DNA of 64,000 bases from 0-14-0-80-60-11 sp049322355 (lineage in GTDB: Bacteria; Desulfobacterota; Desulfobaccia; Desulfobaccales; 0-14-0-80-60-11). The notes under the pieces are model-generated. The model saw only the letters and a list, made by a program, of their open reading frames with translations. It had not been told where the DNA came from and searched no databases. Positions 15,100 through 22,414 of this stretch are shown here, in pieces. Position 1 is the first letter of the stretch. Each line of letters starts with the position of its first letter. The stretch spans positions 62,001 through 126,000 of the forward strand of contig JBMORG010000027.1 in the NCBI GenBank assembly GCA_049322355.1, in the 5' to 3' direction. The position numbers and the translations under genes are program-made.

Positions 15100-17438
15100 T
15101 ACTCATTAACTGCCGCGGCGGCCTCCTGGTGGCCGCATTCGTCCCGGGGGCAGAGGATTTTCTTGCCTTTTTTCATAAGCCAGGGGAACTGGCATTGGGG
15201 GCAGGGCTGGTCCAGTGGCGGCTGGTTGAGGGTGAAGTCGCATTTGGGGTAGTTGCTGCATCCATAAAAAATCCCCCGGCGGGAGCGCCGCTTCAACAGG
15301 CGGCCGCCGCAGCCTTCCCGGGGGCAGGAATGGGCGGCCTCATCTTCCGGGGACTGGGGAATGATCTCGCCTTCGGGGCCCCGGCTGAAATTCTGGGTAA
15401 ACCTGCATTTGGGATAGCCGGAACAGCCTAAAAATTCTCCCAGCCTGCCCCGGCGGAGCAGCAACTCTTTGCCGCATTTCGGGCAATTGAGCCCGGTAGA
15501 GGCCGGTTTGCCCCGAACCGCCGGGGTTTGGCCCGGCTGTTCTGCTTGGACCCCAGGGGCAGCAGGTTCCAGGCCTTGGAGGGTTATCCGTCCCCGGGCA
15601 TCCCGGACGAAGTCTCCGGTAAAGCCGCATTCGGGGAAAGCAGAGCACCCGATAAATTCGCCGTTTTTCCCCCAACGCACCACCAGCTCGGCCCCGCAAT
15701 CGGGACATTTAAGGCCGGTGGGTACGCTTTTCACCCGGCGCATACCCTTCTTGGCCGCATTTAGCTCCTGGACGAAAGCCTCGTAAAAATCCCGCATGAT
15801 TTGCTGCCAGGGGACCTTGCCTTCGGCCACCCGGTCCAGCTGGTTTTCCATGCCGGCGGTGAACTTGGGGTCCATGATATCGGGAAAATTCTCCACCAAC
15901 AGATCGCTCACCACCAGCCCCATTTCCGTGGGCTTGAGCGCGGTTTTCTCCTTCACCACATATCGGCGGTCCTGGAGGTTGGTGAGGATGGTGGCATAGG
16001 TGCTGGGCCGGCCGATGCCCTGGATTTCCAGTTCCTTGATGAGTGAGGCCTCGGTGTAGCGGGCCGGCGGCTTGGTGAAGTGTTGCTGGGGGTCAAAATC
16101 CCGCAACTTCAAGAGATCGCCCTGGGCCAGCGGCGGCAGCTTGGCAGGTTGCCCCTCTTCATCAACTTCCACGGATTCCTGATAAACTTTGGTAAATCCC
16201 GGAAATTTCAGCACCGACGCGGTCGCCCGGAACAGATAATCTCCGGCGCTGATATCCACCGTGGTCAGGTCGAAGACTGCGGGAGTCATCTGGGAGGCCA
16301 CGAACCGTCGCCAGATCAGGTCATACAGGGCCAGTTCGTCTTTACTAAGGAACTGCTTCACGTCCTGGGGCCGCCGGGTCACACCGGTGGGCCGGATGGC
16401 CTCATGGGCCTCCTGGGCCCCTTTGGGGCTTCTGAACTTGTTGGGGACCTGGGGCAGGTAGGCGTCGCCATAGGCGGCGCCGATAAACGTTCTCACCGCA
16501 TCCAGGGCCTCGGCCGAGACCCGGGTGGAGTCGGTCCGCATATAGGTGATCAGGCCCACGGGACCTTCGTCCCCCAATTCTTTACCTTCATAGAGCTTCT
16601 GGGCCAGACTCATGGTCTTTTTGGGGGCGAACCTGAGCTTGCGGTTGGCCTCCATCTGCAGGCTGCTGGTGATGAAGGGCGGCGCCGGGTTGCGCCGCTG
16701 CGGCTTGGTCTCGATCTTGGCGACCCGAAACTCCGCGGTGTCCAAGGCTTCCAGAATCTTTTCCACCGCCGCCACGTTTCCGGGTTTGATATTTTTGTTT
16801 TTATGCTTCAGGAGATGAGCCACAAACGGCGGGGGGGCACCGGCCTCCAGGCAGACGTCCAGGCTCCAGTATTCCTCGGGCACAAAAGCCATGATGGCCC
16901 GCTCCCGGTCGCACACCAGCCGCAGGGCCACGGATTGCACCCGGCCGGCGCTCAGACCGGTTTTCACCTTCTGCCACAATATCGGACTGATTTGATAGCC
17001 CACCAGGCGGTCCAGGACGCGCCGGGCCTGTTGGGAATCGTAGCGGGGCCGGTTCAGCTTTACCGGGGAGGCCAGGGCCGCCTTGATGGCCTTGGGGGTC
17101 AGCTCCAGGAGCAGAACCCGGTGGAAGCGGTGGTTTTTCTCGCCCAGGACCTCGGCGATGTGCCAGGCTATGGCCTCCCCTTCCCGGTCCGGGTCCGGCC
17201 CCAGGTAGATTTCCGGGATGTCCGCGGCCACATGCCTTAACTCCTGAATAACCTTGGCCTTCCCCAGAATGGTGACATATTTTGGCTGAAAGTCGTGCTC
17301 CAGGTCCACTCCCAGCTCATTTTTGGGCAGGTCCTTGATATGCCCTTTGCTGGAGACCACCTGGATCTCGGAGCCCAGGTATTTTTGCAGGGTCTTGGCC
17401 TTGGTGGGCGATTCCACTATAAGCAATGATTTAGGCAT
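15099..17438 (-). CDS. topA: DNA topoisomerase I (type IA)
   Basis: 779 residues. The TOPRIM domain is at the N-terminus (LLIVESPTKAKTLQKYLG ... DPDREGEAIAWH), the catalytic tyrosine is Y299 in GLITYMRTDSTR, and the second signature is IGRPSTYATIL. It relaxes negative supercoils by single-strand passage. The C-terminus carries four four-cysteine zinc-ribbon modules (e.g. CPDCGAELVVRWGKNGEF, CPKCGKELLLRRGRLGEF), one more than the three seen in E. coli. A linker of ~35 residues separates the first and second. The order dprA, topA, trmFO on this strand is preserved but with two genes inserted between dprA and topA. Confidence 0.97.
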   Translation of the reverse strand: MPKSLLIVESPTKAKTLQKYLGSEIQVVSSKGHIKDLPKNELGVDLEHDFQPKYVTILGKAKVIQELRHVAADIPEIYLGPDPDREGEAIAWHIAEVLGEKNHRFHRVLLLELTPKAIKAALASPVKLNRPRYDSQQARRVLDRLVGYQISPILWQKVKTGLSAGRVQSVALRLVCDRERAIMAFVPEEYWSLDVCLEAGAPPPFVAHLLKHKNKNIKPGNVAAVEKILEALDTAEFRVAKIETKPQRRNPAPPFITSSLQMEANRKLRFAPKKTMSLAQKLYEGKELGDEGPVGLITYMRTDSTRVSAEALDAVRTFIGAAYGDAYLPQVPNKFRSPKGAQEAHEAIRPTGVTRRPQDVKQFLSKDELALYDLIWRRFVASQMTPAVFDLTTVDISAGDYLFRATASVLKFPGFTKVYQESVEVDEEGQPAKLPPLAQGDLLKLRDFDPQQHFTKPPARYTEASLIKELEIQGIGRPSTYATILTNLQDRRYVVKEKTALKPTEMGLVVSDLLVENFPDIMDPKFTAGMENQLDRVAEGKVPWQQIMRDFYEAFVQELNAAKKGMRRVKSVPTGLKCPDCGAELVVRWGKNGEFIGCSAFPECGFTGDFVRDARGRITLQGLEPAAPGVQAEQPGQTPAVRGKPASTGLNCPKCGKELLLRRGRLGEFLGCSGYPKCRFTQNFSRGPEGEIIPQSPEDEAAHSCPREGCGGRLLKRRSRRGIFYGCSNYPKCDFTLNQPPLDQPCPQCQFPWLMKKGKKILCPRDECGHQEAAAAVNE

Positions 17439-17491
17439 AGGCTAACGTTATATACGATTTGGTTATTCTGGGTCAATCCACCTGAACTTTT

Positions 17492-18229
17492 TCAGTAGGC
17501 AATTTTTCCGTGAAAACGCCGGGGATTGTTTGTCAGAATTTCCACCAGGGCTTGGGCCGCCGTCTCCGGCGTAGCCAACCGACTCCGCTCTTTATAATCC
17601 CCGAAAATTCTCCGCAAGTTTTCGGCGCCCCCGCCGGTTGAGGTCCTGGCCTGGCGCTGCATCCGGGTTTCCGTGGCATCCGGCCGGAAGACGAAGCTGG
17701 TGATGGCAGGCGCTTCCACGGCCAGTTGCCGGGCCAGGTGCTCCTCAGCAGCCTTGGCCACACAATAAGCCCCGATGCCGGAAATGAAGGACTCTGCAGC
17801 GCCGGAGCCGAAAAAGACCGCCAGCCCCTCCCCCTGGCGCAGCAATGAAGGGACCGCAGCCCGGATGAGTTGGAAGGCCGCGGCGACATGGGAGTCCATG
17901 ACCTCCTTAAAAGCAAGGGGCCTCATTTCCCACAACAGCGGGCCCGGGTGGAGGAGTCCGGCGACATGGATAAAGCCGTAAAAACTCCCCAAGGCCTGGG
18001 CCTCATCCACCAGCGCCACGGCAATCTTGGGCAGGGCGGCATTACCCGCCACCAACCGAACTTTGCTGCCCAATCCCGCGCAATCCGCCGCCGTGGTCTC
18101 CAGCTCAGGAGTGTGCCGGGCGTTCAAGACCAGGTTGACCCCGATCCCAGCCAATTTCAGGGCCAGAGCCCGCCCGATCCCCATGGAGGCCCCGGTGATG
18201 ATCAAAGCCCTGCCGGTAAGTTCGGCCAT
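17492..18229 (-). CDS. Short-chain dehydrogenase/reductase family protein
   Basis: About 245 residues from the ATG at 18229 (the frame stays open to 18262). Rossmann motif TGASMGIGRALAL at the N-terminus, NARH after strand 2 suggesting an NADP preference, Ser in FFGSGAAESF and the YxxxK pair in YCVAK. FRPDATETRM follows as the usual substrate loop, and EILTNNPRRFHGKIAY ends the protein. The canonical NAG(A) is replaced by HVAG. The substrate cannot be inferred. It sits between topA and an amidase on the same strand. Confidence 0.85.
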   Translation of the reverse strand: MAELTGRALIITGASMGIGRALALKLAGIGVNLVLNARHTPELETTAADCAGLGSKVRLVAGNAALPKIAVALVDEAQALGSFYGFIHVAGLLHPGPLLWEMRPLAFKEVMDSHVAAAFQLIRAAVPSLLRQGEGLAVFFGSGAAESFISGIGAYCVAKAAEEHLARQLAVEAPAITSFVFRPDATETRMQRQARTSTGGGAENLRRIFGDYKERSRLATPETAAQALVEILTNNPRRFHGKIAY

Positions 18230-18376
18230 CTTGCCGCCCAGCTTTAATTCCTCAAGACGCACAAATTAGGTTAAACATAATTATTCGTGGCACATTAGCC
18301 ACCAAAAAACGGAAAAATTACTTCAAGACGCCTGATCCCCTGTCCCGAAATCTTCCCGCGGGAGCCTGACCTGGTA

Positions 18377-19615
18377 TCATGCTGCGGCTGCGGCCACCTG
18401 GGTCGCCACCGCCAGCAGGAAGGCGTCCCGCCCGTGGCCGGCCAGAAGCGACAGGCCGAGGGGTACGCCTCCGGCATTTCCCAAAGGCAGGGTCACCTGG
18501 GGCAGACGCCCGATGCCGGCGATGGCCGTCAGGGAAAGAGTGCGTGGATAATAGGCAACTTGAGACTGAGGACCCCGGGCATCATCTCCCAGAGTCCCTT
18601 TTTCGGGGGCCAGGGCCGGGGTGGTGGGCAGGCACAAGAGGTCATAGGGCCCCAGGAAGTCATTCAGGCGGCGGCAATAACCCTCCCGGCGGCGGTTGGC
18701 AGGACCGATCTTTCGCCGGTCCAGGTTTCGGGCCAGCTCAAAGTTGTTTTTCGTGCGGGGCCCGAAAGCAGGCTGCACGGCTTCGATCCAGGACCCTAAA
18801 GAACTCCAGATCTCGGCCCACTGCAAGGTGCAAAAGGTCTCAAACCAGGTAGTTAGTCCAGCTTCCCTGGGCTCGCCGTCGATTTCCCGAATGGAAGTTT
18901 CTTTCACCATATCTTTAAATAACTCCCGCAATATCCAGAAAGGTTCGGCAAGCGCCTGCCGCACTTCGAGATCACAAAGGTCCAGAGCTTCTTGGAGCAC
19001 ATGTATGGTTCCCAACTGAGTTGAAGTCGGTATCCGGCATGAGAGTAATAATGCCGCCCCTCGCGTCAAGTTTGTGACACTACCTGCCAAAATTCCCACT
19101 GTGTCGAAGGTGGGGGCAAAGGGTAGGACACCGGCTACGGAGATTAAACCGTGGGAGGGCCGCAGGCCGAAGAGGCCGCAATTACTGGCTGGCACCCGCA
19201 CCGAGCCGCCGGTGTCGGTGCCTAACGCGAAGTCCGCCAGGCCGCAAGCTACTGCCGAGGCCGAGCCGCTGGAGGACCCCCCCGGTACCCGGTCCGGGGC
19301 CCGAGGATTCAGGGGCGTGCCGTAGAAAAAATTCTCCCCGTCCAGGCTGAAGGCCAGCTCATCACTGATAGTTTTGCCGATGCCGGTGGCGCCTGCGGCC
19401 AAAAGCTGATCCACGCATACTGCGTTAACCGCAGCGGGTGAGTGAGTCCGGGCCCAGTCGGGATTGCCACAGGCGGTGACGTAACCGCCTATATCTATGA
19501 GGTCCTTAACCCCGAAACGCAGGCCGTCCAAGGGTCCGGAGCCGGTGGGTTCGAGCTTGAGGAGTTGAACAAAGGCGCCGGATTCCGCGGCCGAGATTTT
19601 ACCTGGAACAGACAT
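18377..19615 (-). CDS. Amidase-signature family hydrolase
   Basis: 412 residues. The Ser-cisSer-Lys triad is present: K37 in FGVKDLIDIGG, the Gly/Ser-rich GGSSSGSAS (112-120) with the cis-Ser, and nucleophile S138 in GTDTGGSVRVPAS. It is shorter than GatA (about 480) and lacks GatA neighbours, so it is more likely a general amidase than a glutamyl-tRNA amidotransferase subunit. It is monocistronic or in a loose run with the SDR gene (148-base gap). The Ala-rich last residues (VAAAAA) are probably low-complexity. The substrate is unknown. Confidence 0.88.
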   Translation of the reverse strand: MSVPGKISAAESGAFVQLLKLEPTGSGPLDGLRFGVKDLIDIGGYVTACGNPDWARTHSPAAVNAVCVDQLLAAGATGIGKTISDELAFSLDGENFFYGTPLNPRAPDRVPGGSSSGSASAVACGLADFALGTDTGGSVRVPASNCGLFGLRPSHGLISVAGVLPFAPTFDTVGILAGSVTNLTRGAALLLSCRIPTSTQLGTIHVLQEALDLCDLEVRQALAEPFWILRELFKDMVKETSIREIDGEPREAGLTTWFETFCTLQWAEIWSSLGSWIEAVQPAFGPRTKNNFELARNLDRRKIGPANRRREGYCRRLNDFLGPYDLLCLPTTPALAPEKGTLGDDARGPQSQVAYYPRTLSLTAIAGIGRLPQVTLPLGNAGGVPLGLSLLAGHGRDAFLLAVATQVAAAAA

Positions 19616-19688
19616 GACAAAGCTCCAAGCTCTTAATTGAAGAGCTGATTCCTCCTTATGTTAAAGTCATGGTTCAGGGGAAAGCTGA

Positions 19689-20807
19689 TTATGTTCCCAA
19701 CACATAGCATTTCCCCGGCAGTTCCTTGACCAGCCCCTGGAGTTCCAAAAGGGTGAGCCGGGTCAGGATGTCCTTGACGGGAAGGTGGGAGGCCTTAACC
19801 AGTTCCTCCAACTGCATGGGGTCCGAACCCAAAAGCGACAGCAGGGGGTCCTCCGGGAGGGGGCGGGCGGGCCCGGCAGCCTCTGCCACCCCGCTGGGGG
19901 CGGCTTTGGGGCTGAACAAGGGGCCGGGGGCCTTCTTCAGGTCGGGCAGTTCCTGAATAATATCCTCTACATCCTGGACCAGTTTGGCCCCTTCCTGGAT
20001 GAGGCGGTGGGGCCCCAGGCTGGTGGGGGAGTCAATGGGACCGGGGACGGCAAAGACTTCCCGGCCCTGGTCCAGGGCGTAGCGCACCGTGATGGCGGTG
20101 CCGCTGCTCACTCCGGCCTCGATCACCACCACCCCCTGGGCCAGGCCGCTGATGATGCGGTTGCGGATGGGGAAATTCCGGGCCTCGGGCGGCGTGCCCA
20201 GGGGAAACTCGCTTACCAGGGCTCCGTGCCCCGGGATTTCCTGGTAGAGCTTGCGGTTCTCCGGAGGATAAACTACATCCAGGCCGCAGCCCAGCACCGC
20301 CAGAGTGCGGCCGCTCATTTCCAAAGCTCCCTGATGAGCTGCGGTGTCGATGCCCCGGGCCAGGCCGCTCACTACCGTAACTCCGCGGGCCGCCAGCCCT
20401 CCGGCCAGGCGGCGGCAGGCCTTAAGGCCGTAATAAGAAGCGCCCCTGGTCCCCACCATGGCAACCGCCAGGCTATCTTCGGGAGCCAGGGTTCCCTTGA
20501 CAAATAGATAAACCGGCGGATAGGGGATCTCCTTGAGCCGGATGGGAAAGCGGGGGTCGTCCTGGGTGACCATCTCCACCCCGGAGGACTTCAAGCGCCC
20601 CAGTTGTTCCTCCAATTTATCCCAATCCCTGAACGACAAGATGGCCTTGGCTATGACAGCAGTTATGCCCCTGAGAGCCACCAAATCCGCAAACGAGGCC
20701 TGAAATACCGCAGCCGGGCCGCCGAAGCGCTGGATCAGACGCTGCGCCAGCACCAGCCCCACCCCGGGAATGCTCCTTAGCCCCAGCCAAGGAAGTTTAT
20801 CGCTCAT
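19689..20807 (-). CDS. dprA: DNA-processing protein DprA
   Basis: 372 residues. An N-terminal helix-hairpin-helix-like region (SIPGVGLVLAQRLIQRFGG) precedes the Rossmann-like DprA core (about 80-290) with MVGTRGASYYG, VVSGLARGIDTAAHQGAL, AVLGCGLDVVYPPEN and NRIISGLAQGVVVIEAG. A C-terminal winged-helix region (about 325-370) follows an Ala/Pro linker. DprA loads RecA on single-stranded DNA during natural transformation; other competence genes are not in the window. It starts the minus-strand cluster that includes topA and trmFO. Confidence 0.95.
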   Translation of the reverse strand: MSDKLPWLGLRSIPGVGLVLAQRLIQRFGGPAAVFQASFADLVALRGITAVIAKAILSFRDWDKLEEQLGRLKSSGVEMVTQDDPRFPIRLKEIPYPPVYLFVKGTLAPEDSLAVAMVGTRGASYYGLKACRRLAGGLAARGVTVVSGLARGIDTAAHQGALEMSGRTLAVLGCGLDVVYPPENRKLYQEIPGHGALVSEFPLGTPPEARNFPIRNRIISGLAQGVVVIEAGVSSGTAITVRYALDQGREVFAVPGPIDSPTSLGPHRLIQEGAKLVQDVEDIIQELPDLKKAPGPLFSPKAAPSGVAEAAGPARPLPEDPLLSLLGSDPMQLEELVKASHLPVKDILTRLTLLELQGLVKELPGKCYVLGT

Positions 20808-20870
20808 GGGTGCTCTCTGCCTGCTCCGAAAAATCCCACTATAAACTCTGGAATGACACGATATGAGATA

Positions 20871-20966
20871 ATGCCGGTGAGCTTCGGCATAACCTCAAGG
20901 GGCTGGACGAATTCTCGTGCCTTGGAAAGACGCTCTTTTCGAACCACCCAGCCCCTCATCTCAGGT
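20871..20966. repeat. Structured inverted-repeat region between dprA and the zinc-ribbon gene
   Basis: A hairpin ATGCCG-gtgagctt-CGGCAT (20871-20890) is followed by AACCT...AGGGGCTGG (20891-20906) pairing with CCAGCCCCT...AGGTT (20948-20966), around a ~40-base centre. Both arms are perfect. It could be a transcription terminator complex, a small structured RNA or a miniature element; no second copy was noticed in the window. Confidence 0.5.
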
Positions 20967-20993
20967 TAGTGCCGCGAAACCAGCTTAAGGCAT

Positions 20994-21332
20994 CTAATCA
21001 AAGATGTCGAAGAGTTTTTCAAAGGGGGATTTCTTCTTATGATAATGGGCCTTATCATAGTTTTTGTCATAGCGTCTGTCGTAATGCCGGTCTTCAGGAC
21101 GCCGCTCATCAGGATGACGGCCATAAGATTCCCGCCGTTCGTACGACTCCCTTGGTTCGTAAGATGGCCGGAATTCCGCCTCCAGAGATGATTCAACCTG
21201 TTTCATATGGGCGATAATCTTGCCGAGCTCACCCCGGTCCAGCCAAATGCCTCCACAATCGGGACAGTGGTCAAGGACCACTCCCTGTTTTGACGTCTCC
21301 AACAATTCATTCTGACATCTGGGACAAATCAT
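20994..21332 (-). CDS. TFIIB-type zinc-ribbon protein with charged tail
   Basis: 112 residues. The N-terminal zinc ribbon is MICPRCQNELLE ... LDHCPDCGGIWLDRGEL, the zf-TFIIB pattern (two CxxC knuckles, then GxWLDxGEL). The rest is a Tyr/Arg/Asp/His-rich low-complexity tail (PSYEPRESYERRESYGRH) ending in KKKSPFEKLFDIFD. Such proteins are widespread, short and uncharacterised. The tail may bind metal or nucleic acid. It lies 54 bases downstream of terC on the same strand and could be carried on the manganese-controlled transcript. Confidence 0.82.
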   Translation of the reverse strand: MICPRCQNELLETSKQGVVLDHCPDCGGIWLDRGELGKIIAHMKQVESSLEAEFRPSYEPRESYERRESYGRHPDERRPEDRHYDRRYDKNYDKAHYHKKKSPFEKLFDIFD

Positions 21333-21385
21333 GATTAACCTCCAAATATGGTTATGGTTTGTCGGATGTGCCTCGACATCCGCAA

Positions 21386-22111
21386 TTAAGGTGATGGGGG
21401 AGCGGGTGCTTTTCGATGGCCGGCCACCAGATTGAGGGTCTCCACCAAGCCGGAAAAACCCATGGCGAAATACAAATAGCCCTTGGGAATATGCAACGCC
21501 AAGCCCTCGGCAATAAGGGTGACGCCGATCATCAATAAAAAGCTCAAAGCCAATATTTTAATGGAGGGATGCCGGTGGATAAAAGTGCTGATGATTCCGG
21601 CCCCTAATAACATGATGATTATGGCTATGAGAATCGCCACCACCATGATTTCGATTTTCTGGGCCATGCCGATGGCGGTAATCACGGAATCCAGAGAAAA
21701 GACCAGGTCAAGCAGGAGTATTTGGATAATGACCGAGGCAAGTGTGGATTTTGCAATAAATTCCCCTGTCTGGTCGTGCAACTCCATAGAATGATGGATT
21801 TCCCGGGTGCCTTTGGCCAGAAGGAACAAACCTCCGCCCATGAGGATCAGATCCCGGATGGAGATGCTGGTACGCCACAAAGTGAATAAAGGCTTGGTCA
21901 GGCCGATCAGCCAGGAAAGACTTAGGAGGAGCAGGATTCTGGTGATCAAAGCCAGGCTTAGACCCAAAGTTCGGGCCTGGCGTTGTTGGTGAAGCGGCAG
22001 CCGGCCCGATAAAATGGAGATGACCAAAATGTTATCGATCCCCAGGATTATTTCCAGGGTCGTCAAGGTGATAAGAGCTATCCAGTTCTGAGGGTCACTG
22101 AGCCAATCCAC
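21386..22111 (-). CDS. terC: TerC-family membrane protein, probable manganese exporter
   Basis: 241 residues with about seven hydrophobic segments. The acidic TerC signatures are in membrane helices: ITLTTLEIILGIDNILVISI near the N-terminus and LLLDLVFSLDSVITAIG in the middle. The start is GTG at 22111 with GGGGGAGAG just upstream. The leader (22230-22347) is a yybP-ykoY riboswitch, which senses Mn2+ and commonly controls TerC/Alx-type exporters, so manganese efflux is the likely role. The TerC name comes from tellurium resistance, but no ter operon is present. No transport assay can be inferred from sequence. Confidence 0.92.
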   Translation of the reverse strand: MDWLSDPQNWIALITLTTLEIILGIDNILVISILSGRLPLHQQRQARTLGLSLALITRILLLLSLSWLIGLTKPLFTLWRTSISIRDLILMGGGLFLLAKGTREIHHSMELHDQTGEFIAKSTLASVIIQILLLDLVFSLDSVITAIGMAQKIEIMVVAILIAIIIMLLGAGIISTFIHRHPSIKILALSFLLMIGVTLIAEGLALHIPKGYLYFAMGFSGLVETLNLVAGHRKAPAPPSP

Positions 22112-22229
22112 AGTTCTCTCCCCCTAAAGCCCTAAACCAGGCAACGCCTGTTGATATAACCTGGCCTTTAATAGAGTGCATCCGAAAAATCTCATCCTCA
22201 ATATCAAGTTATATAGGGGAGCAGGAACC

Positions 22230-22267
22230 AAAAAAAAAAGACTTTTGCACCGTCAGGTGCAAAAGTC
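22230..22267 (-). terminator. Intrinsic terminator of the riboswitch expression platform
   Basis: A 12-bp perfect stem with loop TGAC and a ten-T tail on the minus strand. It is upstream of terC, so it is an attenuator, not simply the end of the GTPase gene, although read-through transcripts from that gene would also stop here. Confidence 0.9.
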
Positions 22268-22347
22268 TCGCTAAGCCTTTTCAGACCGGTAAAGCCAGGC
22301 CGTTTGACCAGGATGTTGACTTTACCCGGGTAGCTACTCCCCTTTGC
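22230..22347 (-). promoter_or_regulatory. yybP-ykoY (manganese) riboswitch with intrinsic-terminator platform, upstream of terC
   Basis: Reading the minus strand from 22347: GCAAAGGGGAGTAGC, then a helix with GTAAAGTC ... CTTTACCGG, then CTTAGCGAGACTTTTGC. These are the conserved GGGGAGTAGC and AGCGAGAC blocks of the family. P1 pairs GCAAAGG with CTTTTGC (22265-22259). The same CTTTTGC is part of the 5' arm of a perfect 12-bp hairpin GACTTTTGCACC / GGTGCAAAAGTC (22267-22240) followed by ten T. P1 and terminator are therefore mutually exclusive, as expected for an on-switch. Confidence 0.92.
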
Positions 22348-22355
22348 TTTCCATT

Positions 22356-22384
22356 TTTATAGCTGAACGCAAAGGAAGGTGCAA
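22356..22384 (-). promoter_or_regulatory. Probable sigma-70-type promoter for terC
   Basis: On the minus strand: TTGCAC (-35, 22384-22379), 17-base spacer, TATAAA (-10, 22361-22356). The predicted transcription start falls about 22349, at the 5' edge of the riboswitch P1 helix, which supports both calls. Confidence 0.6.
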
Positions 22385-22414
22385 GCGGTTTTTGCTAGTC
22401 GGGCCAAATTGACG

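Noticed and set aside
16080..17240. 386-residue plus-strand frame opposite topA
   Set aside because: Shadow of a conserved gene in GC-rich sequence; no motif and no ribosome site.
22240..22267. Simple terminator of the dynamin-like gene
   Set aside because: It may stop that transcript too, but the same arm pairs in the riboswitch P1 helix and the unit is upstream of terC, so the riboswitch reading explains more.
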